Source: Nocardia kruczakiae NBRC 101016
GTDB lineage: Bacteria; Actinomycetota; Actinomycetes; Mycobacteriales; Mycobacteriaceae
Length of the DNA stretch: 64,000 nucleotides
Reading direction: 5' to 3'
Assembly (NCBI RefSeq): GCF_001612965.1
Contig: NZ_BDBL01000002.1
Span: 248,001-312,000, forward strand
Below the pieces are notes generated by a model. The model did no database searches. It saw only the letters and a list, made by a program, of their open reading frames with translations, and was not told where the DNA came from. A program made the translations under genes and the position numbers. Positions 45,310 through 52,530 of this stretch are shown here, piece by piece (positions within the stretch are counted from its first letter, which is position 1; each line of letters starts with the position of its first letter).

Positions 45310-46278
45310 GTGACAGGCAGTAATCCACCGCACGGTGGGCCCGAGTATCAGGGGCAGGGTCAGCCGCCCAACGAAACCGTGCACTGGTGGTCGACGCCGG
45401 CGGCTCCGGAGCAGCCGCTCACCGGTACCGATCCGACCGTGATGGGCGGGCGGCCCGGACCCGTGACCGGGACGGATCCGACGGTTCTGGGGGCGGGTTT
45501 CGACGCCTACCACGGTGGCGCACCGCAGCAGCCCTACGGGCAGCAGCCGCCGTCCGTGCCGAACTATCCCCAGCAGCAGTTCCCACCGCCCTACGCCCAA
45601 CAGCCGGCCTATCCACAGCCGCCCAAGAAGAACAACACGCCGTGGATCGTCGGCGGCGTGGTGGGCCTGGTCGTGGTGATCGGCATCGTGATCGGCGTGA
45701 TCGCGCTCACCGGCGGTAGCGGAAGCGGGGGCAAGGGCCCGCTCGGCGACAAGAAGGGCGTCGACGGCAACTACTCGATGGCCAATGTCACCGACGCCTG
45801 CTCGCTGATCGATACGACAGTCCTGCGCAAGTGGGCGCCCACACCCAAGGACGCTCCCGAGCACACCGAACGCGCCCCCGACTCCAGCTTCGGCGGCGGC
45901 AACCTGACCTGCCGCGCCCGCTACGACGGCGCCGGAAAGTACGGCACCGACGGCTCCGATATCGACCTCGAGGCCGACTTCCAGAGCAAATACAGCGATC
46001 CGCAGTTCAACAGCTGGAAGAACTACGACACCAAGACCACCGGCAGCGGCCGCACCTCCGGCGATATCGCCGGCATCGGCAGCCAGGCCTACTACGCGGC
46101 CTACCAGCAGAACTACTCGAGTTTCGTCACCCTCGACTACACCTGCGCGGCCCTGGACTCCAACGTCTCGGTGAAGGTGGAACTGCGGATTCAGGCCGAG
46201 GGCAGCATCAACAGCGACGACGTCGGCACCACCTGTAAGGACCAATTGAAGAAAGCCCTCGCCGGCCTGCACAAATAG
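45310..46278 (+). CDS. Membrane-anchored DUF3558-like extracytoplasmic protein
   Basis: 322 aa. GTG at 45310 with GGAGG 7 nt upstream. About 110 cytoplasmic residues rich in Pro, Gln, Gly and Tyr include two copies of the motif (L/V)TGTDPTV(M/L)G; one transmembrane helix follows (IVGGVVGLVVVIGIVIGVIAL), then an extracytoplasmic domain with DACSLIDTTVLRKWAP, GGNLTCRARYDG, YTCAALDSN and GTTCKDQLKKAL. The DACSLID start and paired Cys resemble DUF3558-type lipoprotein domains. Function unknown. Confidence 0.75.
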   Translation: MTGSNPPHGGPEYQGQGQPPNETVHWWSTPAAPEQPLTGTDPTVMGGRPGPVTGTDPTVLGAGFDAYHGGAPQQPYGQQPPSVPNYPQQQFPPPYAQQPAYPQPPKKNNTPWIVGGVVGLVVVIGIVIGVIALTGGSGSGGKGPLGDKKGVDGNYSMANVTDACSLIDTTVLRKWAPTPKDAPEHTERAPDSSFGGGNLTCRARYDGAGKYGTDGSDIDLEADFQSKYSDPQFNSWKNYDTKTTGSGRTSGDIAGIGSQAYYAAYQQNYSSFVTLDYTCAALDSNVSVKVELRIQAEGSINSDDVGTTCKDQLKKALAGLHK

Positions 46279-46322
46279 CCCGGTTTGCGGTTGCAGGGGG
46301 TCCACCCGGTATATTGCTCTGC

Positions 46323-46407
46323 GGAGGATTCGCCTAGTGGCCTATGGCGCTCGCCTGGAACGCGGGTTGGGTTAACGCCCTCAGGGGTTCAAATCCCCTA
46401 TCCTCCG
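46323..46407 (+). tRNA. tRNA-Ser (GGA anticodon)
   Basis: Acceptor arms GGAGGAT (46323-46329) and ATCCTCC (46400-46406) pair fully, with discriminator G. The anticodon stem CTCGC/GCGGG encloses loop CTGGAAC, giving anticodon GGA (reads UCC/UCU). A long variable arm (between GCGGG and the T-arm) is typical of tRNA-Ser. T-arm AGGGGTTCAAATCCCCT is canonical. CCA is not encoded. Confidence 0.95.
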
Positions 46408-46411
46408 CCGC

Positions 46412-46446
46412 GAAACGCCCGCTACCCGAGTGGTAGCGGGCGTTTC
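46412..46446 (+). terminator. Terminator after tRNA-Ser
   Basis: Perfect 15-bp stem GAAACGCCCGCTACC / GGTAGCGGGCGTTTC with loop CGAGT, then TTGTTGT. Five nt after the tRNA; it may also serve the convergent DUF385 gene. Confidence 0.85.
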
Positions 46447-46468
46447 TTGTTGTCGGGGGTCCGGCACG

Positions 46469-46966
46469 TCAGCGGCCGGCCGGTCGGGGATGCAGGACGA
46501 CCACGGGGATTTCGCGTTCGGTCCACGCTTGGTAGGTGTCGAAGTCGGCGTAGGCGTCGACGAGCAGCGGCCACAGGCGGGCCCGTTCCCCCGGGTCGGC
46601 GGTGACGGCGTGGACGGGATGGCGATCCCGCCCGATCTGGATGTGGGTATCGGGCTCGGCGCGCAGGTTGAGATACCACTGCGGATGCTTCGGAAGGCCG
46701 CCCTGCGAGGCGACGATGACGGTGTTCGCGCCGTCGGTGATGTAGAGCAGCGGCGTCGTGTAGACCACGCCCGACTTTCGGCCGCGATGTTCGAGCAGCA
46801 GGGTCGGCACCGGCTTGCGGAAGCCGGCCCCGATACGCCACTTGCCGCCGATGCGGCCGCCGGTGCGCCGGTAGGTCCACACCTGCGCCCGTCCCACGAT
46901 CTTGAAGATCTTGGGCAGCAGCGGGGAGTCGAGTTGTTTCGGGCGGGGTGGCGTCGTCGTCGGCAT
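46469..46966 (-). CDS. Nitroreductase/deazaflavin-dependent oxidoreductase (DUF385)
   Basis: 165 aa. ATG at 46966 follows AGAAGGAA. The split-barrel F420H(2)-dependent reductase family is recognised from PTLLLEHRGRKSGVVYTTPLLYI, VIVASQGGLPKHPQWYLNL and ERARLWPLLVDAYADFDTYQAWTEREIPVVVL, as in Ddn relatives. These reduce quinones, nitro-aromatics or other electrophiles with F420H2. A TetR gene is divergent and a strong palindrome lies between, so inducible detoxification is likely. Confidence 0.88.
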   Translation of the reverse strand: MPTTTPPRPKQLDSPLLPKIFKIVGRAQVWTYRRTGGRIGGKWRIGAGFRKPVPTLLLEHRGRKSGVVYTTPLLYITDGANTVIVASQGGLPKHPQWYLNLRAEPDTHIQIGRDRHPVHAVTADPGERARLWPLLVDAYADFDTYQAWTEREIPVVVLHPRPAGR

Positions 46967-46996
46967 GGGCTTCCTTCTGTCCGGGGACTTCCGCTC

Positions 46997-47026
46997 GACC
47001 ATACAGTTGATTCCATATGTATGGTC
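46997..47026. promoter_or_regulatory. TetR operator between DUF385 and TetR genes
   Basis: GACCATACA (46997-47005) and TGTATGGTC (47018-47026) are exact 9-bp inverted repeats 12 bp apart, 31 bp from the DUF385 start and 72 bp from the TetR start. The regulator's usual two-way control of itself and the neighbour is inferred. Confidence 0.75.
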
Positions 47027-47097
47027 AAGAGCGGAGGGCCGCTATCTCGGCAGACTCGGTACGGTCGACCACGCTTCGAGGAAGGGAGACGCGATCG

Positions 47098-47694
47098 GTG
47101 CGCACGCATGGCTGGGCGGGGGCGACGCCCGCGAACGACGACGAAGCCGTCGCGCGGATCCTCGCCGCCGCCCGCACCGCGATCGATCGATCCGGCAGCG
47201 AGTTCAGCATTGCCGAGGTCGCGCGGGATCTCGGCGTCACCCGTCAGACCGTGTACCGCTACTTTCCCAGCGCCGAGAGCCTGCTGACCGCGACGGCCGT
47301 CGCGCAGACCGGATATTTCCTCGATGTGCTGGCCGAGCATCTGAGCGATATCCGCGACCCGGCGACGGCGGTGGTCGAGGGTATCGCCTACACCCTCGAA
47401 CGGCTGCCGCACGAGAAGTACCTCAACCTGCTGCTCACCCCGGGCCGCGCCGGGGCCTTCTCCGCGGGCGTAACCTCCGACACCGCACTGACATTCGGCC
47501 GATCGATCCTGCAGCGCTTCGCCGTCGACTGGACCGCGGCCGGATTGTCCGGCGCCGATCTGGACGAACTCGTCGAACATATGCTCCGGATCGTGCAGTC
47601 GTTCGTCGTGGACCCGGGTCGCCCGCCCCGGGGCGGCGCCGAACTACGTCGCTATCTCGCGACATGGGTCGCGCCAGCCGTCGCCGCGCGGTGA
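47098..47694 (+). CDS. TetR family transcriptional regulator
   Basis: 198 aa with TetR helix-turn-helix EFSIAEVARDLGVTRQTVYRYF followed by SAESLL. GTG at 47098 (RTHGWAGATPANDD) has an AAGGGAG SD; an upstream ATG at 47017 would overlap the operator and is less likely. The C-terminal domain has no specific ligand signature. Divergent from the DUF385 gene. Confidence 0.83.
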   Translation: MRTHGWAGATPANDDEAVARILAAARTAIDRSGSEFSIAEVARDLGVTRQTVYRYFPSAESLLTATAVAQTGYFLDVLAEHLSDIRDPATAVVEGIAYTLERLPHEKYLNLLLTPGRAGAFSAGVTSDTALTFGRSILQRFAVDWTAAGLSGADLDELVEHMLRIVQSFVVDPGRPPRGGAELRRYLATWVAPAVAAR

Positions 47695-47742
47695 CCGGGG
47701 CCCACAAACACCAGTGCAGTGATGCGCATCACTTGCCGGTGG

Positions 47743-47769
47743 TGTCACATCGAGGGGCCGGCGAGCGTC
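47743..47769 (+). promoter_or_regulatory. ECF41-type autoregulated promoter
   Basis: TGTCACA (47743-47749), exactly 16 nt, then CGTC (47766-47769). This is the published ECF41 target consensus TGTCACA-N16-CGTC, found here 43 bp upstream of an ECF41-type sigma gene. Confidence 0.85.
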
Positions 47770-47811
47770 TCGTGTGTGCCGGAGTCGACAGAGCAGGGAC
47801 AGGAGCCACCC

Positions 47812-48702
47812 ATGAGCGAGCGCATCGACGGCGCCACCGAAGCGTTCGTCACCCACCGCAACCTGCTGTTCACGGTTGCCTACGAGATGCTCGGTTCGGC
47901 GGCCGACGCCGAGGACGTCCTGCAGGAGACCTGGTTGCGATGGGTGGACGTCGACCTCGACGAGGTGCGTGACCAGCGTGCGTACCTGGTGCGGATCGTC
48001 ACCCGGCAGGCCTTGACCCGGCTCCGCACGCTCGGGCGCCGCAAGGAGTCCTACGTCGGCCCGTGGCTGCCGGAGCCGCTGCTGACCACCCCCGATGTCG
48101 CCGAGGACGTCGAACTGGCCGACAGCGTGTCGATGGCGATGCTGCTGGTCCTGGAGACCCTCGCACCGACGGAACGCGCGGTGTTCGTGCTGCGCGAGGT
48201 GTTCGATCTCGGCTACGACGAGATCGCCGCGGCCGTCGACAAGACACCCGCCGCCGTGCGCCAGATCGCCCACCGCGCACGGGCTCACGTCGCCGCCCGC
48301 CGCCCTCGCGGAGTGGTGTCCGCCGACGAATCCCGCCGGGCCGTCGAAGCCTTCCAGCAAGCCATCGAAACCGGCGACCTCCAGCATCTGGTCGACATGC
48401 TGGCTCCCGATGTGGTGCTGCTCGGCGACGGCGGCGGCGTGGTCCAGGCGGTCCTGCGCCCGATCGCGGGCGCCGACCGGGTCGCGCGCGCCCTGCGTAC
48501 CGGACTGCCGCGACTGCGCGCCGAGGCGACCGTCGAAGCGGTGCAGATCAACGGCTGCCCCGCGCTGATCGTGCGGATCGACGGCCGAATCGACGACGTG
48601 GTGGCGATGCGCCTCGACGACGGCCGCATCACCGGCCTCTACGTGGTCCGCAATCCGGAGAAGCTCTCGCGCGTCGAACAGCAGATCACGGTCAGCCGGT
48701 GA
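47812..48702 (+). CDS. sigJ: ECF41/SigJ family RNA polymerase sigma factor
   Basis: 296 aa. ATG at 47812 with GGAGC upstream. Region 2 (FVTHRNLLFTVAYEMLGSAADAEDVLQETWLRW) and region 4 (LAPTERAVFVLREVFDLGYDEIAAAVDKTPAAVRQIAHRARAHV) are intact, followed by a SnoaL-like C-terminal domain. ECF41 hallmark motifs: WLPEP (residues 85-89), DGGG near residue 205 and NPEKL near residue 281. In ECF41 the C-terminal domain, not an anti-sigma factor, controls activity. DGGG is followed by Val, not the usual Lys. Co-transcribed with a methyltransferase (GTGA overlap). Confidence 0.9.
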   Translation: MSERIDGATEAFVTHRNLLFTVAYEMLGSAADAEDVLQETWLRWVDVDLDEVRDQRAYLVRIVTRQALTRLRTLGRRKESYVGPWLPEPLLTTPDVAEDVELADSVSMAMLLVLETLAPTERAVFVLREVFDLGYDEIAAAVDKTPAAVRQIAHRARAHVAARRPRGVVSADESRRAVEAFQQAIETGDLQHLVDMLAPDVVLLGDGGGVVQAVLRPIAGADRVARALRTGLPRLRAEATVEAVQINGCPALIVRIDGRIDDVVAMRLDDGRITGLYVVRNPEKLSRVEQQITVSR

Positions 48703-49703
48703 ATTCGCCGGAGCACCCCGCCTCGATCCTCGCCCTGGCCGATCTGGCCACACCGATGGCGGTCCGGGTGGCCGCCACCCTCCGGCTGGTGGACCACGCG
48801 GGCACCGTGGGTGCGACCGCCGAAGAATTGGCGGCTCGCACCGGCACCACCGCTCCCGCTCTCCGGCGACTGCTCGACCATCTGGTCGCCGTCGGCGTCT
48901 TCGACCTCGAGGCGGCGTCCGGCCGCTACCGGCCCACGAGCCTCGGCGACCAGATGAGCGCGGACTCCCCCGACGCGTTCGAACTGCTGCTGCTCGATAT
49001 CGGCAGCGCCGGCGGACGCGCCGAGCTGGCCTTCGTGGATCTGCTGAGCACGATCACCACCGGACGACCCGCCTATCCACGCAGGTACGGGCGTGACTTC
49101 TGGGCCGATCTGCAGGCCGAGCCCGCGCTGCGCGCCTCCTTCGACGCCCAGATGAATTGCCGCTTCCGGGTTTACGCGGATCAGATCGCGCACCGTTTCG
49201 ACTGGAGTCGCTTTCCCGGCATTCTCGACGTCGGCGGTGGCGACGGCACCTTGCTGACGGCGATCCTGCGCGCACATTCCGGTGTCCGCGGGCGAGTGCT
49301 GGATCTGGCGCCGACGGCTGCCGCGGCCACCGAGCGATTCGCGGCGGCCGGCCTCGACGATCGGGCGACCGCCGTGGCGGGCAGCTTCTTCGACCCGCTG
49401 CCGATCGGGGCCGACGCCTATCTCCTGTCCGATATCCTGCACGATTGGGACGACGAGCTCGCCGCGGCCATCCTCGCCGAATGTGCCCGCGCCGCAGCGC
49501 CTAACGGGACGGTGGTGGTGATCGAGCCGATTCGGGGTCGCGGGGCCGACACGGCGATCGACCTGTTCATGCTGATGTGCTTCGGTGGCCGGGAACGAAC
49601 GGTGCCGGAGTTGGCCGAGCTCGGTGCGCGATGCGGCCTGGCGCTGCGGACCTCGTCCCCGGTCGCGGACGGGCGGACTGCCTTGGAATTCCGGGCCCGA
49701 TGA
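48699..49703 (+). CDS. O-methyltransferase (acetylserotonin/hydroxyneurosporene type)
   Basis: 334 aa. GTG overlaps the sigma-factor stop (48699-48702). N-terminal dimerisation winged helix (PMAVRVAATLRLVDHAGTVGATAEELAARTGTTAPALRRLLDHL) and C-terminal SAM domain with ILDVGGGDGTLL, LLSDILHDWDDELAAAILAECARAAAPNGTVVVIE: the LHDWDD/H catalytic segment of small-molecule O-methyltransferases. The sigma factor is presumably its dedicated activator. Most ECF41 genes pair with carboxymuconolactone decarboxylase-like or redox genes, so this partner is less usual. Confidence 0.86.
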   Translation: MNSPEHPASILALADLATPMAVRVAATLRLVDHAGTVGATAEELAARTGTTAPALRRLLDHLVAVGVFDLEAASGRYRPTSLGDQMSADSPDAFELLLLDIGSAGGRAELAFVDLLSTITTGRPAYPRRYGRDFWADLQAEPALRASFDAQMNCRFRVYADQIAHRFDWSRFPGILDVGGGDGTLLTAILRAHSGVRGRVLDLAPTAAAATERFAAAGLDDRATAVAGSFFDPLPIGADAYLLSDILHDWDDELAAAILAECARAAAPNGTVVVIEPIRGRGADTAIDLFMLMCFGGRERTVPELAELGARCGLALRTSSPVADGRTALEFRAR

Positions 49704-49753
49704 CACCCGGAAACCATGAGCTATTCTACGAGCTATTTGTCGGCGCTCCGGTT

Positions 49754-49774
49754 TATGATCGAACACATGTTCGA
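49754..49774 (+). promoter_or_regulatory. Leaderless promoter overlapped by a perfect LexA (SOS) box
   Basis: TATGAT (49754-49759, TANNNT) is followed by 7 nt and the ATG at 49767. TCGAACACATGTTCGA (49759-49774) fits the mycobacterial SOS-box consensus TCGAAC-N4-GTTCGA with no mismatch and covers the transcription start and start codon. Confidence 0.8.
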
Positions 49775-50102
49775 GCATTGGCCGGAGAAGGGAGAGTTCG
49801 CGCTGCATCGGGTGGTGGTTCCGCCGATGCCGGTGCTGGTGGACGTGGCTGCCGCTATCCCCACCTATCCACGGATGGCCGCACCCGAGGCGGTGGCGCA
49901 ACCGGTGCGGGCGGGCGGGCTCGAGATCACGGGGCGCCTTCCGGGGAGATTGCATGCCTGGGCGCGAGCGGCGGACGGAACGTGGTTGGGGCTGGTGGAA
50001 TTCGAGTTGCGCACCGGGAACGGGCGCAGCCGATTACCGGTGACCCAATGGTGTCCGGCGCACGCGCTGATCATGCGCGGCGGGTGCGGGCCGCCCGAGT
50101 AG
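49767..50102 (+). CDS. Small SOS-controlled protein of unknown function
   Basis: 111 aa: MFEHWPEKGEFALHRVVVPP, LEITGRLPGRLHAWARAADGTWLGLVEFEL, LPVTQWCPAHALIM. No domain recognised. The ATG at 49767 sits inside a LexA box and at leaderless spacing from TATGAT, so it is preferred over in-frame upstream ATGs (49716, 49755) that precede the promoter. Expected to be induced by DNA damage. Two Cys and several Trp suggest a compact fold. Separated by 63 nt from the preceding methyltransferase. Confidence 0.7.
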   Translation: MFEHWPEKGEFALHRVVVPPMPVLVDVAAAIPTYPRMAAPEAVAQPVRAGGLEITGRLPGRLHAWARAADGTWLGLVEFELRTGNGRSRLPVTQWCPAHALIMRGGCGPPE

Positions 50103-50118
50103 ACGGCCCGCGACATCG

Positions 50119-52320
50119 CTACGCGGAGCGAAGATTTCCGGCCGCCGCGGGCGCGCCGACCGGGACCAGACCGCTCAGTGCCGTGGGCAGCGGGTCTCGG
50201 TGCAGCACCCCGAGCCGCTGGGTCGCACGAGTGAGGGCCACGTAGAGTTCGGCGGCGCCACGCGGCCCGTCGGCGAGGATGCGCTCGGGTTCGACGACGA
50301 GAACGGCATCGAACTCGAGGCCCTTGGTCTCCGACGCCGGGACCGTGCCGGGCAGTCCGGGCGGGCCGATCACGACGGCGGTGCCCTCCCGGCCGTCCTC
50401 GTCGCGAACGAATTCCTCGATGGCGGAGGTCAATTCGCTCTCGTCGACTCGGCGCGACCACGGCCGCACGCCACAGGCACGCACCGACTCGGGCGGACGC
50501 ACGGCCGGGGCGAACTCGGCGAGCACCGCGGCGGCGACCGCCATGATCTCCGCCGGCGTGCGGTAGTTCACCGTGAGCGAGCGGTAGCGCCAGCGGCCGG
50601 GGACATAGGGCTCGAGCATGGCATCCCACGACGTCGCACCGGCGGTCGACCGACGCTGGGCGAGATCGCCGACCACGGTGAAGGAGCGGCCCGGGCACCG
50701 CCGCATCAGCACCCGCCAATCCATCTCGGAGAGTTCCTGCGCCTCGTCGACCACGATGTGGCGATAGGTCCAATCCCGGTCGGCGGCAGCGCGTTCGGCG
50801 AGCTCGCGGGTATCCCGATCGGCGAATCGGGCGGCGAGGTCCTCGGCGTAGAGCAGATCGGTGGCGAAGAGGTGGTCCTCGTCGTCCATCGAGTCCTCGC
50901 GGCCGGTCATGAGCTCCAAGACGCCTGCGGCATACCGGGCTTCGGCCGCGCGTTCGCGTTCCACGGTGTCCTCCGCCGGCTTCTCCCGGCCCAGCAGATC
51001 GACCAATTCATCGAGCAGCGGCACATCCGACACCGTCCACGCGGCGCCGTCGGCACGCCACAGGGCCGGGTCGGCGCCCGCCGCGCGCAGCCGCTCCGGC
51101 GACGAATACAGCTCGGCCAGCAGCTGTTCCGGGGTGAGCACGGGCCAGAGCCGGTCGAGCGCGGCGGTGAACTGCTCACTCTCGGCGAGTTCGGCGACGA
51201 GGTCGGCGCGCAGGTTCTCCCACGCTTCCCGGTCCTCGCGGGTGATCCAGCCCTTGCCGATCCGGGCGATCGCGCGCTCGGTGATCACATAGGTGACGAT
51301 CTCGCGGAACACCGCACGCGCCTCGTTGTGCGGCAGACCGCTCGTGCGTGCCTCCTCCCGCGCCCATTCCGCGGTCGCCGCGTCGATGCGCGCGGTGACA
51401 TCGGCCAATTCGATGGTCAGCGGTTCCGCCGGGAGGCACTGCCGGTCCGCGACCGCGGCCGCGAGCACATCCAGCATCCCCAGCGAACCCTTGACGCGCA
51501 CCGCGTCCGGAGTGTCCTCGGCGGTGACGTGCAGGCCCGGTACCAGATCGCCCGTGGTGGTGAAGACGACGTTGGTTTCACCGAGCGAGGGAAGTACTCG
51601 ATCGATATGGCGCAGGAAGGCCGGGTTGGGGCCTACCACGAGAACGCCGTGACGTTCCATCTGCTCGCGCTGGGTGTAGAGCAGATAGGCGACGCGGTGC
51701 AGCGCCACCACCGTCTTGCCGGTCCCGGGACCGCCCTCGATCACCAGCACGCCGGGATGATCGAGCCGGATGATCTCGTCCTGTTCGGCCTGGATGGTCG
51801 CGACGATGTCGCGCATCCCCTCGCCGCGTGCCGCGTCGACCGCCGCGAGCAGCGCCGCATCACCGCGCTCCCCGGCGCTCGGGCGGCCGAAGATCTCGTC
51901 GGTGTAGTCGACGACGCGACGGCCGCGGGAATGGAACTGGCGGCGCCGCCGCATCTGCTCCGGGCTGGCGGCGGTGGCGGTGTAGAACGCGCGTGCCGCC
52001 GGAGCCCGCCAGTCCAGCAGCAACGGCTCGAAGTCGTCGTCCTGGTCGAACAGCCCGATACGGCCGATATACGAGCGCTCGCCGGAGTCGCTGTCCAGTC
52101 GGCCGAAGCACAGTCCGTTGTCGGCCACGTCCAACCGCTTCACCTCCCGCGCCAGCGTCCGCACCTCCACATCGCGATCCACCAGCGCACCGCCGTTGCC
52201 GCGCAACGCCGCGCTGTAGCGGCGCTTGGCCTCGGCGCGCTCGCCGTCGAGTCGCGTGTAGAGCGCGGACACGTAGTCCTGTTCGGCCCGCAACTCGTCC
52301 TGGTACCCCGGATCCGACAT
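50119..52320 (-). CDS. helR: RNA polymerase-recycling ATPase HelR (HelD family)
   Basis: 733 aa, UvrD/Rep-like superfamily 1 ATPase of the HelD type. ATG at 52320 is 4 nt after GAGGGA. N-terminal coiled-coil finger (YQDELRAEQDYVSALYTRLDGERAEAKRRY), Walker A VIEGGPGTGKTVVALHR, Walker B VVDEAQELSEMDW, NYRTPAEI and TRATQRLGVLHR at the C-terminus. HelR binds RNA polymerase and displaces rifamycins in Streptomyces. The rifamycin-associated element upstream strongly supports HelR over a housekeeping HelD. Confidence 0.92.
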   Translation of the reverse strand: MSDPGYQDELRAEQDYVSALYTRLDGERAEAKRRYSAALRGNGGALVDRDVEVRTLAREVKRLDVADNGLCFGRLDSDSGERSYIGRIGLFDQDDDFEPLLLDWRAPAARAFYTATAASPEQMRRRRQFHSRGRRVVDYTDEIFGRPSAGERGDAALLAAVDAARGEGMRDIVATIQAEQDEIIRLDHPGVLVIEGGPGTGKTVVALHRVAYLLYTQREQMERHGVLVVGPNPAFLRHIDRVLPSLGETNVVFTTTGDLVPGLHVTAEDTPDAVRVKGSLGMLDVLAAAVADRQCLPAEPLTIELADVTARIDAATAEWAREEARTSGLPHNEARAVFREIVTYVITERAIARIGKGWITREDREAWENLRADLVAELAESEQFTAALDRLWPVLTPEQLLAELYSSPERLRAAGADPALWRADGAAWTVSDVPLLDELVDLLGREKPAEDTVERERAAEARYAAGVLELMTGREDSMDDEDHLFATDLLYAEDLAARFADRDTRELAERAAADRDWTYRHIVVDEAQELSEMDWRVLMRRCPGRSFTVVGDLAQRRSTAGATSWDAMLEPYVPGRWRYRSLTVNYRTPAEIMAVAAAVLAEFAPAVRPPESVRACGVRPWSRRVDESELTSAIEEFVRDEDGREGTAVVIGPPGLPGTVPASETKGLEFDAVLVVEPERILADGPRGAAELYVALTRATQRLGVLHRDPLPTALSGLVPVGAPAAAGNLRSA

Positions 52321-52442
52321 GTGTCCCTCACTTCCCTGGCTCGACATGGTTCATGTGGACACCTGTGTCCGTCTCGGCCGCTGCGCGTCTCCTCCCGTTT
52401 TCGCAGGTACACGGCCTCGGCGGGCCATTGTGCGGCACCACC

Positions 52443-52462
52443 GGGGCCTTGCCGCAAGCCCC
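52443..52462 (-). promoter_or_regulatory. Rifamycin-associated element (RAE)
   Basis: On the minus strand GGGGCTTGCGGCAAGGCCCC, a near-perfect inverted repeat identical, as I recall it, to the RAE found upstream of rifamycin-inactivating genes and helR in actinobacteria. It lies 123 bp upstream of the helR start and just after an AT-rich TATATAG -10-like stretch, so transcription probably begins at or near it. Rifamycin-inducible expression is expected. Confidence 0.85.
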
Positions 52463-52530
52463 CCACTCCGCTATATATTGAATATGGAAAGAGGTGCAGG
52501 GCCCTCTTCCGTCTCTCCCACCCCGTCGGA

